From CAYSWS01 sp964434935 (lineage in GTDB: Bacteria; Patescibacteriota; WWE3; UBA101185; UBA10185), in NCBI GenBank assembly GCA_964434935.1, contig CAYSWS010000002.1, positions 1 to 64,000 of the forward strand: a stretch of 64,000 nt of DNA, given 5' to 3'. The notes beneath the pieces were generated by a model that saw only the letters and a program-made list of their open reading frames with translations, was not told the origin of the DNA and made no database searches. A program made the position numbers and the translations under genes. This document shows positions 57,171 through 64,000 of this stretch, piece by piece (the stretch's first letter is position 1; the number at the start of each line of letters is the position of its first letter).

Positions 57171-58225
57171 TGATAAGAAAACTTAACATATCGCTTATTT
57201 TAATGCCCGTTCTCATTTTTGTTTTCGGCTTTATAACGTTGCTTTCCACATCTCCTTCGCTAATAAAGAACCACATGTTGTTCTTTCTGGTGGGCTTATT
57301 GTTTTATGGAGTTTTTGTTTTCATCGATTACACCTTATATAGATACGCCTGGAAGTACCTGTATTTTTTAGGAGCCGTCTTACTACTGATAACCGACTTT
57401 TTTGCCGAATTCAGATCAGGCGCCGCTCGTTGGTTGAGCGTCGGGCAGGCTAGTTTTCAAACTTCCGAAATAGCCAAATTGTTCTTGATCATAGCTGTGG
57501 CTTCATTTGTGGTGGAGAATAAAGGCAGCTTAAATAATATAAAAAATGTTTTGCTGGTGTCTTTTCTCACCCTAACTTATGTCATCCTCATTCTCGTTCA
57601 GCCGGACCTGGGATCTTCCATAGTGGTTTTACTTGTCACCGCCGGCATAATGTTCTATGGGGGTTTTAGCAAGCTTTATATGTTGGTAGGGATCTTCGTG
57701 ACCGGTATCTTTTCTACCCCTTTGTGGCATTTGCTCAAGGACTATCAAAAAGAAAGGATCTTGGTATTCCTAAATCCTCAGCTGGATGTGCTGGGATCAG
57801 GATATAATGTTATCCAGTCTTTGATAGCCGTAGGTTCGGGAGGCTTGACGGGAAAAGGTTTTGGACAAGGAACTCAGGCAAATCTGCAATTTCTGCCTGC
57901 TTATTGGACGGACTTCATCTTTGCTTCTTTTTCCGAGGAGTGGGGATTTGTGGGTGTCTTTTTATTCATTTCGATTTACACATTAATGTTATATTTCTTT
58001 TTACGGATCATCAGCGAAATAGAAGACCTATTTGGTAAGCTGTTATGCGTGGGAATTTTTATGATGTATTTTTCACAGTTTACCATCAATGTGGGTATGA
58101 ACTTAGGTATATTGCCCGTGACGGGAGTCACCCTGCCTCTGGTGTCGTATGGAGGGAGCTCAATTCTCATCTCCCTGGTCTCCTTAGGAATAGTACAAAA
58201 TATATGGGTGAAAAGCAGACCGTAG
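57170..58225 (+). CDS. rodA: RodA-type SEDS peptidoglycan glycosyltransferase
   Basis: A 351-residue SEDS protein with about ten TM segments. Landmarks: GAARWLSVGQASFQTSEIAKLFLIIAVASF near 84-112, LVQPDLGSSIVVLLVTAG near 141, SGYNVIQSLIAVGSGGLTGKGFGQGTQANLQFLPAYWTDFIFASFSEEWGF near 205-255, and GVTLPLVSYGGSSILISLVSLGIVQNI at the end. The FLPAYWTDFIF segment is typical of RodA. It polymerises side-wall peptidoglycan. Its start overlaps the ileS stop by one base (TAATG), so translation may be coupled. No PBP2 partner is adjacent. Confidence 0.93.
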   Translation: MIRKLNISLILMPVLIFVFGFITLLSTSPSLIKNHMLFFLVGLLFYGVFVFIDYTLYRYAWKYLYFLGAVLLLITDFFAEFRSGAARWLSVGQASFQTSEIAKLFLIIAVASFVVENKGSLNNIKNVLLVSFLTLTYVILILVQPDLGSSIVVLLVTAGIMFYGGFSKLYMLVGIFVTGIFSTPLWHLLKDYQKERILVFLNPQLDVLGSGYNVIQSLIAVGSGGLTGKGFGQGTQANLQFLPAYWTDFIFASFSEEWGFVGVFLFISIYTLMLYFFLRIISEIEDLFGKLLCVGIFMMYFSQFTINVGMNLGILPVTGVTLPLVSYGGSSILISLVSLGIVQNIWVKSRP

Positions 58226-58252
58226 TAAATTTATATAAATATTTGGTTATGT

Positions 58253-58258
58253 TATATT
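58253..58258 (+). promoter_or_regulatory. -10 element TATATT, 6 nt before the PilM-like gene
   Basis: TATATT, 6 nt, ATG at 58265. No Shine-Dalgarno. Confidence 0.5.
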
Positions 58259-58264
58259 AAGAAT

Positions 58265-59629
58265 ATGCAAGATATCACCGTTTCTTTAAGCGACAACGTA
58301 CTCAAAGTTAGCATTATCGAAAATAAGGAATTCAAAGGTGTCTCAGCTGACGTTACTAAAGACGTAGTAGATGATAATAGGATCCTGAACAACCAGGAGT
58401 TCGCTGTAGCTTTGAAAGAGCTTATCTCAGCCGTCACGGATAAAAAGCCCAGAAATCTAGCCCTTAACATTCTCATAGAACCCAACGACGTACTCTTTAA
58501 ATTTGTCACGGTTAACAAGCATGGCGGAGAGATAGAGGATCAGATCATTAACGAGGTCAAGACCAAAGATAAAGATTTCCCGTTGGAAGAAATGTATTTT
58601 TCTTACCAAAAGATCGCACCTTTTGTTTACCAATTCATAGGTGTAAAGAAAGAGGTTCTTGATAGTTACCTTGAGGTGGCGACCCTGCTGGAAATGAGCT
58701 TAAAGTGCGTTATTCCCTGGACCATACTTTTACCTCGGTTTACCAACAAGAATGAGCCAGCTATTTATATCTCCAAAGTAGCCGGTAAACAGGTAGTGGT
58801 CTTATCTGAATTCAACGGTGTGTTCTTCTCAGGTATTTACGAAGAAGATAAATCGACCAAAGAACTGCAAAAAATAGTCCAAGAGCTTTCTGTCTTTAAG
58901 AGGTCTGATCCCATCAACAAAGTTTATATTTATAATTACGACAATTTTAGCCTCAATCCTGATTATCAGGTGCTGGATATAGAGATTCCCAACAGTGACC
59001 TGGAAGAGGCCAAAGGCTATGAAATGCACTTATTGCAGGGTTACATGAAGGATAACGACAAAGACATTTTGACCACGCAGGTCAACTTGCTAAATCTGCT
59101 GCCTGTTCCCGTGGTGGTAAAGGAAAGGAATATGGCGCTGGTTTACAGTGGAGCAGCAAGCTTGATCTTACTGCTGGGTTTGTTGATAGGCGGGGGGATC
59201 CTCATGAACAGAAGTCGACAGCATGATAAAGATATGGCAGGAAACAATGCAAACAAGGAAGTTTTAAGCGAAGATACTCAAGTTAACAACCAGGATGAAC
59301 AAAACCAGCCTCAGCCAGCGGAGAAAAAACTAGACCTAAAACAAGAGGACCTGACGTTACGAATCGAGAACGGCGCTGGAATTCCCGGAGTAGCAGGTAG
59401 GACGGAGACGTTTCTCAGTGAAAAAGGGTATGTTGTGGACAGTATAGGTAATGCAAATGAGGTGGGATTGGAACAAACACTGATCAGGATCAAGCCGGAT
59501 AAAAGTTCCTATAAGGATCTGTTGCTGGAAGATATGAAGCAGTATTTTGATGCCAAGGTACAGGAAGATCTGCCGGCTGATTCTGCCTACGACGCTTTGA
59601 TAATTGTCGGAACTGATGCAAAAATCTAA
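58265..59629 (+). CDS. PilM-like actin-fold domain + TM + LytR_C domain protein
   Basis: A 454-residue protein with three parts. Residues about 1-270 resemble PilM-like actin-fold subdomains (MQDITVSLSDNVLKVSIIEN start; FKFVTVNKHGGEIEDQIINEV; EPAIYISKVAGKQVVVLSEFNGVFFSG), though nucleotide-binding loops are not obvious. One TM helix lies near 299-318 (YSGAASLILLLGLLIGGGIL). After a Gln/Asn-rich linker, residues about 365-450 match a LytR_C domain (LRIENGAGIPGVAGRTETFLSEKGYVV), which is normally extracellular. The topology is therefore a cytoplasmic actin-like part and an external LytR_C part. It may connect the cell interior with cell-wall glycan. The family calls are by eye. Confidence 0.7.
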   Translation: MQDITVSLSDNVLKVSIIENKEFKGVSADVTKDVVDDNRILNNQEFAVALKELISAVTDKKPRNLALNILIEPNDVLFKFVTVNKHGGEIEDQIINEVKTKDKDFPLEEMYFSYQKIAPFVYQFIGVKKEVLDSYLEVATLLEMSLKCVIPWTILLPRFTNKNEPAIYISKVAGKQVVVLSEFNGVFFSGIYEEDKSTKELQKIVQELSVFKRSDPINKVYIYNYDNFSLNPDYQVLDIEIPNSDLEEAKGYEMHLLQGYMKDNDKDILTTQVNLLNLLPVPVVVKERNMALVYSGAASLILLLGLLIGGGILMNRSRQHDKDMAGNNANKEVLSEDTQVNNQDEQNQPQPAEKKLDLKQEDLTLRIENGAGIPGVAGRTETFLSEKGYVVDSIGNANEVGLEQTLIRIKPDKSSYKDLLLEDMKQYFDAKVQEDLPADSAYDALIIVGTDAKI

Positions 59630-59921
59630 TAGTTTTATCTGCAAACATTGTAAAAAAGAGGTTTTATATAAAGCTCCCGGTACCAGGCACAGGAACCACT
59701 GCCCTTTTTGTCTACACTCCTTTCATGTAGATAAGCAGGTGGGTGATAGAAGATCTGCCTGTTGGGGGTTGATGGTCCCGGTGGGGAAAATATATAAAAA
59801 AGATGGAGAAGAGGTTTTAGTGCACGAATGCGTTAAGTGCGGTTTTATCCGCAAGAATAGGATTGCCGGTGATGATAGCTGGGAATTGGTGGAAAAACTG
59901 CCCGTGCTGGAATTCTTTTAG
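59616..59921 (+). CDS. RNHCP-domain zinc-binding protein
   Basis: A 101-residue protein with the RNHCP signature. It has FICKHCKKEV, RHRNHCPFCLHSFHVD, QVGDRRSACWGLMVPVG, and a second Cys pair in HECVKCGFIRKNRIAGDD. Two zinc-ribbon-like sites are likely from these Cys and His positions. The domain family is conserved in small bacterial proteins and has no established function. ATG at 59616 is preferred over a TTG at 59604. It overlaps the upstream gene by 14 bp and precedes the rplU promoter. Confidence 0.85.
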   Translation: MQKSNSFICKHCKKEVLYKAPGTRHRNHCPFCLHSFHVDKQVGDRRSACWGLMVPVGKIYKKDGEEVLVHECVKCGFIRKNRIAGDDSWELVEKLPVLEFF

Positions 59922-59935
59922 GGATGGTCGTAAAC

Positions 59936-59964
59936 TTGCTCTTGAAGTGTCTTTATAGTACTAT
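59936..59964 (+). promoter_or_regulatory. rplU-rpmA promoter (TTGCTC-N17-TACTAT)
   Basis: TTGCTC at 59936-59941, a 17-bp spacer and TACTAT at 59959-59964, 14 nt before the rplU ATG. The leader would be only a few bases long. A TATAGT overlaps at 59954-59959. Confidence 0.45.
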
Positions 59965-59978
59965 TCTTTCTGTTTGTT

Positions 59979-60368
59979 ATGACATATGCAGTGATCCGCC
60001 TAGGCGGAAGACAATTTAAAGTATCTGAAGGTGAGGTTATAAAACTGGAACGACAAGCCAGCGACAAAAATGAGGTATTGCTTTACTCTGACGGGAAGAA
60101 CGTAGCTATTGGCGATCCGGTGTTGACAAATATTGAGGTAGTGCTAAAGAATCTGGAGGATAGAAGGGATAGAAAAGTCCGCATAGGTAGGTTCAAAGGC
60201 AAATCCAGATACCGAAAAATTCGGGGGCACAAACAACCTTTAAGTGTTTTCTCAGTGGAAAAGATAGGTGAAAAAGGTAAAAAGGCCGCTGTAGAAGAAA
60301 AGAAGGTTGAGGTTAAACCGTCAGCGGCTAAAAAAAGAGGTAGACCTGCCAAGAAAAAGGAAGAATAA
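59979..60368 (+). CDS. rplU: 50S ribosomal protein L21, with basic C-terminal extension
   Basis: A 129-residue L21. The core begins TYAVIRLGGRQFKVSEGEVIKLER, has IGDPVLTNIEVVL and ends with the rRNA-binding KSRYRKIRGHKQPLSVFSVEKI near 95. The core is complete at about 100 residues. An added tail of about 28 residues is Lys/Ala-rich (KKAAVEEKKVEVKPSAAKKRG and more), a disordered extension of the kind seen in some CPR ribosomal proteins. It is followed after 7 nt by rpmA, the normal order. Confidence 0.96.
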   Translation: MTYAVIRLGGRQFKVSEGEVIKLERQASDKNEVLLYSDGKNVAIGDPVLTNIEVVLKNLEDRRDRKVRIGRFKGKSRYRKIRGHKQPLSVFSVEKIGEKGKKAAVEEKKVEVKPSAAKKRGRPAKKKEE

Positions 60369-60375
60369 TTAATAT

Positions 60376-60633
60376 ATGGCACATAAAAAAGCCGGCGGTG
60401 CGCAGGCAAGACAATCAGGTAATGTTGTAGGAAAAAGGTTAGGACTTAAAGTGTCCGGAGGTCAAGCTGTAAAACCTGGCCAGATCATTGTTAGACAAAG
60501 AGGAAAAAGGTTCGATCCGGGAGAGAATGTGGGCATGGGCAAAGATTTCACCATTTTTTCCAAGGTAAGCGGAATTGTGGAGTTTGTGTGGAAAAACAAA
60601 AAAAAGAAAAAGATCAATGTTCGATCAGTCTGA
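60376..60633 (+). CDS. rpmA: 50S ribosomal protein L27
   Basis: An 85-residue L27. MAHKKAGGAQARQSGNVVGKRLG is the N-terminal extension that reaches the peptidyl-transferase centre, present from Met and with no Firmicute-type cleavage sequence. GGQAVKPGQIIVRQRGKRFDPGENVGMGKDFTIF is the core. The Gly-Gly-Ser of most L27 N-termini is changed to AGGAQ. The last 20 bp overlap the convergent lepB gene. Confidence 0.96.
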   Translation: MAHKKAGGAQARQSGNVVGKRLGLKVSGGQAVKPGQIIVRQRGKRFDPGENVGMGKDFTIFSKVSGIVEFVWKNKKKKKINVRSV

Positions 60634-61168
60634 TGCTGTTTAACGGATAATAGACCAGGAGCGCCCTTCCTACTATCAATTCCTCCCTTATGGCCCCGAG
60701 AGTTCTTGAATCTGAGCTTTTCTCCCTGTTATCTCCCATGAGAACGTAACTGTACGGTGGCACATTATACTCTTCACCCTCTTCAATACTTTGATTCCCC
60801 AGGGTCAATATCCCCGGCGCAAGGTAAGGTTCTGCCAGAACCACATCGTTAATAAATACCTGACCGTTTTCCAACTTGATCTTTTCCAAGGGTAAGGCGA
60901 TGACCCTTTTTATCAGCAGCCGTGTATGTTCCTCAGGATGTCTAAAAATAACAATTTCTCCCCGTTCCAGGGGTTTAAATCTGGTAGACAACTTTTCCGC
61001 TATCACCTGTTCCTTATCATGAAGAGTAGGTTCCATGGATTCACCGGTGACTTCCAGAAGTTGCCCTAGGAAAAGGTATACCAGCAAGAAAATTGTGGCA
61101 CCAATGATAGTAATTTCGATGAAATCAAGTAAAATATCAAATATAGATCTCTTGGCCGAGGCAGACAT
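60614..61168 (-). CDS. lepB: Signal peptidase I
   Basis: A 184-residue type I signal peptidase. One N-terminal TM helix (residues 10-36), the catalytic Ser at S44 in TGESMEPTLHDKE, and the general-base Lys at K87 in RLLIKRVIALPLEK. The domain E signature GDNREKSSDSRTLGAI is near 146. It cuts signal peptides from proteins exported by Sec (SecG is encoded at 41.5 kb). It begins with ATG 6 nt after TAAAAT. The 3' end overlaps rpmA by 20 bp. Confidence 0.95.
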   Translation of the reverse strand: MSASAKRSIFDILLDFIEITIIGATIFLLVYLFLGQLLEVTGESMEPTLHDKEQVIAEKLSTRFKPLERGEIVIFRHPEEHTRLLIKRVIALPLEKIKLENGQVFINDVVLAEPYLAPGILTLGNQSIEEGEEYNVPPYSYVLMGDNREKSSDSRTLGAIREELIVGRALLVYYPLNSIRLIEH

Positions 61169-61174
61169 TAATTA

Positions 61175-61180
61175 ATTTTA
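61175..61180 (-). promoter_or_regulatory. -10 element TAAAAT, 6 nt before lepB
   Basis: On the minus strand TAAAAT, 6 nt, ATG at 61168. It is divergent from the tRNA promoter 13 bp away. Confidence 0.6.
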
Positions 61181-61192
61181 GTCGAAATATTG

Positions 61193-61198
61193 TAAAAT
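61193..61198 (+). promoter_or_regulatory. -10 element TAAAAT of the tRNA-Val gene
   Basis: TAAAAT, 14 bp before the first base of the mature tRNA. This gives a 5' end a few bases upstream for RNase P to remove. Confidence 0.45.
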
Positions 61199-61212
61199 AA
61201 CAGTACTAATTT

Positions 61213-61289
61213 GGACTCATAGCTCAGTTGGTTAGAGCGTTCGGGTCACATCCGAAAGGCCCCAGGTTCGAATCCTGGTGAGTCCACCA
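61213..61289 (+). tRNA. tRNA-Val (anticodon CAC)
   Basis: A full cloverleaf of 77 nt including an encoded CCA. Acceptor stem GGACTCA/TGAGTCC, D arm GCTC-AGTTGGTTA-GAGC, anticodon stem TTCGG/CCGAA with loop GTCACAT (T33, anticodon CAC, A37), T arm CCAGG-TTCGAAT-CCTGG, discriminator A. CAC reads GUG codons. The CCA end is 1 bp from the stop codon of the convergent glycosidase-like gene. Confidence 0.95.
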
Positions 61290-61290
61290 A

Positions 61291-62523
61291 TTAATCAATG
61301 AACTCCTGCTGCAGCAGGCTCCACAGCTCAGCATAACCTCCGTCATAGCCCAGCGCCCATATACCCACTCCAGCCAGGTCCAGGTCATTGATCATGTCAT
61401 ATTTAACCTTCAGAGAATCCACATCGTCATAGAACACCTCACGCACAGAGCCTGTTTCCGGGCTTATATATGTGAAATAAGGTGTTTTTGCCAGATCATC
61501 CCACTTCACGTCAGGTTTTACTGTAAGAACAGTCTCCATAATGGCTTCATAAGTTTGGGATTGAGAATATCCCGAATCATCACTGCCGCTTATGCGCTTG
61601 GCGTATTTGTCATCTCTTTCCACTACCCAGTTGTAGCCGTAGTAAGGTACTCCCAAAACGATCTTATTAGGTGGAACATAAGCTAGATAATCGTGCATCA
61701 TGGTGCCCAGGTCGTATTCTGCATGAACACCTTTGCCGCCAATGGGAGAGACCGGTCCGGCTGTATCGGAAGAAGGACGGTGAAAATCATAGCCCATGAT
61801 AAATATAAGATCAGCGGCTTTTCCCAGACCCTCGATATCAGTTATCCGGTCCTTGACCACGGAATCGGCAAAGGTTGAAACGGTCAAGGTTGAATCCCCG
61901 ATGGTTTCGTCCAGTTTCTTGTTCAAAAAGTCAACAAATTCGGTGTATTGGCGAGCCTTTTCCTTGGGCGTATATTGCACATACTCAAAATTCAAATTCA
62001 CATCCTTGATGTCTTTTTCGATAAGCTCGTTAATGATGTTGTTGGAAAGGTTAAGCCAGCACTCCCGACAATCGAGGAATTTATCGGAAACATCATCCAC
62101 GTGTGAGATGATGGTCAGCGCAAAATTCACATTGTGCTTTTTAGCTTCAGCTATAATATCGGTAAGCTCTTTACTGTTCTTCCATTGATTGTAACCGGGT
62201 ACCGTTTCTCCATTCTGGTATTTAAGAAAATCACCGTTGGCATCGATGTAAAGCCCAAAATAAGCGATATCGGTCAGTTTATCGTATTGGAAATATTTAG
62301 CTTCTTCTAACGTCCAATAAGGTAAATAACCGTAAATTATTTTTTTGGGCGGTTCCCGCACATTGTTAAAAGACAAAATACTAAAGGAGCTACCCATAGG
62401 GGAAAGGATCTTAAGCTCGGGGTTTCTTTTATTTACAATGCGATCCAAACTAAAGAACGCTCCGGATAAAAGTACCAACACCAAAGATGCGACCATGGCA
62501 GTTTTAATCTTCACAAAACTCAT
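61291..62523 (-). CDS. GH18-like (YaaH/SleL-type) protein with altered catalytic motif
   Basis: About 410 residues: one N-terminal TM or signal segment (TAMVASLVLVLLSGAFFSL) and a GH18 TIM barrel. The barrel has IIYGYLPYWTLEEAKYFQYDKLTDIAYFG, then NFALTIISHV, the catalytic strand KDVNLNFEYVQ, IFIMGYDFHRP and GVPYYGYNW. The GH18 signature is D-x-x-D-x-D-x-E. Here the proton donor E180 is kept but the Asp two before it is N178 and the earlier position is N176. YaaH-type enzymes often have the first Asn, but the second change affects the Asp that assists catalysis. It may be weakly active or a glycan-binding protein. ATG at 62523 is preferred over one at 62607. Confidence 0.85.
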   Translation of the reverse strand: MSFVKIKTAMVASLVLVLLSGAFFSLDRIVNKRNPELKILSPMGSSFSILSFNNVREPPKKIIYGYLPYWTLEEAKYFQYDKLTDIAYFGLYIDANGDFLKYQNGETVPGYNQWKNSKELTDIIAEAKKHNVNFALTIISHVDDVSDKFLDCRECWLNLSNNIINELIEKDIKDVNLNFEYVQYTPKEKARQYTEFVDFLNKKLDETIGDSTLTVSTFADSVVKDRITDIEGLGKAADLIFIMGYDFHRPSSDTAGPVSPIGGKGVHAEYDLGTMMHDYLAYVPPNKIVLGVPYYGYNWVVERDDKYAKRISGSDDSGYSQSQTYEAIMETVLTVKPDVKWDDLAKTPYFTYISPETGSVREVFYDDVDSLKVKYDMINDLDLAGVGIWALGYDGGYAELWSLLQQEFID

Positions 62524-62567
62524 TTTACTTGAATTTATGCACTTTATGAAGATGTCGCGGCAAATGA

Positions 62568-62573
62568 TAGAAT
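62568..62573 (+). promoter_or_regulatory. -10 element TAGAAT, 6 nt before the GTG at 62580
   Basis: TAGAAT, 6 nt, GTG. The gap between the two divergent glycosidase-like genes is 56 bp; a weaker minus-strand TAAATT (plus 62532-62537) lies 8 nt before the GH18-like gene. Confidence 0.6.
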
Positions 62574-62579
62574 ATCCTT

Positions 62580-63755
62580 GTGCATAAAAGGCTTGTCTTG
62601 TATTCAATAATTTCCTTTCTGGTCACTCTAACTGCTCTTTTGGGCATCTACTTCTTTGTCTTCCCTAAACAAGAATATGCTGTGAGGGAAGATATTTTAA
62701 GTTTTGTGCAGCACAGGATATATCAGAGCGGTAATTGTGACTATGGAGAGAGCCTGGGCTATGTAAGATATTCCGGAGACCAATGGGACAAGAACAATAA
62801 ATTTGGTTTATATGTCTACGCTGAGAACAGGAACTATTTTGAGTTTGCCCAACAGCTGGTAAATTCTCATGGCGGAGATTGGGGCTATGTTCTCATTCCT
62901 TTTAATGTTAAAGACAAAGACATGGAAAAGTGGGGTAGAGTGTTCGAACAATTAAGGAACAAACATTTGATCCCAATAATACAGCTTTGGGATGTGGACC
63001 TGAATAAATATAAAGAGCAAACCAAAGAGGCGGCTGAGTTTCTAAACATCTTCATCTGGCCCATCAAAGAAAGATATGTCAGTGTTTATAATGAGCCCAA
63101 TTCAGCCGATTTTTGGTATGGTGCCATTGACCCTGCAGAGTATGCACAAATATTGGACTACACCATAAAAACTTTTAAAGATATGAACGGAGATTATTTT
63201 ATGCTTAATGGGGCTTTTAATGTCAGCGCTCCTACGGAGAAGAACCATTTGGACTCATTTATTTTTATGGAGAGAATGAACGAAGAGATACCTGGCATAT
63301 TCGATGAGCTTGATGGCTGGGCCTCCCACTCTTATCCCCAGCCTAACTTCAGCGGCAGCCCATTTGCCAGCGGCAGGTGGAGCATCAGAGCTTACGAGAA
63401 TGAGTTGGAAGAGTTAAAGCAGTTGGGTGTGACAAAAGAGCTGCCTGTCTTTATTACGGAAACCGGCTGGGCGCACGCCCAAGGCAAGGACCATAACGAT
63501 AGCTATTATGATGCTGAGCTTGTGGCTGAGTATTTTAAGATTAGTTTTGAGCAAGTGTGGCTGCCGGATGATCGGGTGCGTGCTGTGACCCCATTTACCA
63601 TTAGCTACCCCGCGCCTTTTGACCATTTTTCCTGGATAAACTCGGACTATGTGCCCTATAAACAGTACGATGAAATAAAGTCCATGGAAAAAGTGGCCGG
63701 GAATCCACCGCACTTTGAAGAAGATAGTTTAAGAATTTCAGGCTGCAATGAATAA
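62580..63755 (+). CDS. Membrane-anchored clan GH-A glycosidase-like protein
   Basis: A 391-residue protein: an N-terminal signal anchor (LYSIISFLVTLTALLGIYFFV), then a TIM barrel of the GH-A type (GH5/GH39-like). The acid/base is E172 in SVYNEPNSADFWYG, the NEP motif, and the nucleophile is E294 in VFITETGWAHAQG. WASHSYPQP near 241 is another barrel landmark. Both catalytic Glu are present, so it should cleave a glycoside outside the cell; the substrate is unknown. It begins with GTG and overlaps the next flippase gene by 8 bp. Divergent from the GH18-like gene, it may form with it a glycan-trimming pair. Confidence 0.75.
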   Translation: MHKRLVLYSIISFLVTLTALLGIYFFVFPKQEYAVREDILSFVQHRIYQSGNCDYGESLGYVRYSGDQWDKNNKFGLYVYAENRNYFEFAQQLVNSHGGDWGYVLIPFNVKDKDMEKWGRVFEQLRNKHLIPIIQLWDVDLNKYKEQTKEAAEFLNIFIWPIKERYVSVYNEPNSADFWYGAIDPAEYAQILDYTIKTFKDMNGDYFMLNGAFNVSAPTEKNHLDSFIFMERMNEEIPGIFDELDGWASHSYPQPNFSGSPFASGRWSIRAYENELEELKQLGVTKELPVFITETGWAHAQGKDHNDSYYDAELVAEYFKISFEQVWLPDDRVRAVTPFTISYPAPFDHFSWINSDYVPYKQYDEIKSMEKVAGNPPHFEEDSLRISGCNE

Positions 63756-64000
63756 ACAGACAACCTCATTTAAAATAGCTACCAACACGGTTTACCAATT
63801 CATCGGCAAAGCCGGCACCATGTCCATTACTATATTAGCTACCATTCTTATCACCAGGCTTTATGGCAGAGAGGCCTATGGGCAATTCAGCCTCATGCAA
63901 GGATGGCCGGCACTCATGTTCATTATTGTGGACTTTGGTTTTAACGCCATTGCCACCAGGGAATTGAGTAAAGACTTTAGCCGCGTAGCAAAGATCCTAG
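63748..64000 (+). CDS. Wzx-type flippase, N-terminal part (cut by window end)
   Basis: The first 84 codons of a gene running off the window. The sequence SFKIATNTVYQFIGKAGTMS, then ITRLYGREAYGQFSLMQGWPALMFIIVDFGFNAIATREL is the N-terminal signature of polysaccharide-biosynthesis flippases. It is a second such gene beside that at 6934-8160, so a second glycan locus probably begins here. Translation overlaps the glycosidase gene by 8 bp. Confidence 0.85.
   Translation, partial: MNKQTTSFKIATNTVYQFIGKAGTMSITILATILITRLYGREAYGQFSLMQGWPALMFIIVDFGFNAIATRELSKDFSRVAKIL

Overview
The window looks like a chromosomal segment of a small-genome bacterium of the Candidate Phyla Radiation (Patescibacteria). 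I infer this from the DUF4012 protein with its glycan-flippase and glycosyltransferase surroundings, the tandem adenosylcobalamin-dependent ribonucleotide reductases, the tight gene packing, and the many genes that lack a Shine-Dalgarno sequence. TGA is used as a stop (for example at the ends of mraZ and of the corrinoid adenosyltransferase gene), so a code-25 lineage is excluded. I cannot fix the phylum more closely. No insertion sequence, prophage or CRISPR array is visible.

Layout. 1-14.8 kb is a surface-glycan locus: six GT-B glycosyltransferases, a fused O-antigen-ligase/ArnT-like membrane protein, a Wzx-type flippase, a WbaP/PglC-type initiating sugar phosphotransferase and a DUF4012 protein. 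It is interrupted by a 96-residue protein resembling NHLP-type RiPP leaders. 14.8-22 kb holds recO, glyS, a small Cys-rich gene, the first cell-division block (mraZ-rsmH-ftsL-ftsI), yraN and an LCP ligase. 22-30 kb has a two-component pair, a phosphohexomutase, ppsA, enolase, a phosphoglycerate-mutase homologue and DedA. 29.8-41 kb is a DNA-repair block (lexA, uvrB, uvrA, uvrC) interleaved with a class A PBP and a secreted transglutaminase. 41-48.6 kb is the second division block (holin-like protein, secG, murA homologue, ftsW, murG, ftsQ, ftsA, ftsZ). 48.8-54.3 kb is a B12-dependent nucleotide-reduction module (two class II RNRs, a 19-bp tandem-repeat array, a PduO-type adenosyltransferase, a 48-aa membrane peptide). 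54.3-64 kb has ileS, rodA, a PilM-like/LytR_C fusion, an RNHCP zinc protein, rplU-rpmA, lepB, tRNA-Val, two TIM-barrel glycosidase-like proteins and the start of a second flippase.

How the genes fit together. Most of the window builds and remodels the envelope: lipid-linked glycan assembly, export and ligation, peptidoglycan polymerisation (PBPs, FtsW, RodA, MurG) and division (FtsL/Q/A/Z). The RNR module supplies dNTPs and its own cofactor conversion, and the lexA-uv rABC block provides nucleotide-excision repair.

Two properties of the DNA run through the window. First, about 20 genes have a TATAAT-like hexamer ending 4-11 nt, most often exactly 6 nt, before the start codon, which predicts leaderless mRNAs; two of these hexamers contain the stop codon of the gene before. 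Second, six of the nine convergent pairs overlap at their 3' ends, by up to 146 bp. No intergenic stretch exceeds 300 bases; the longest (48587-48844) is described as its own feature.
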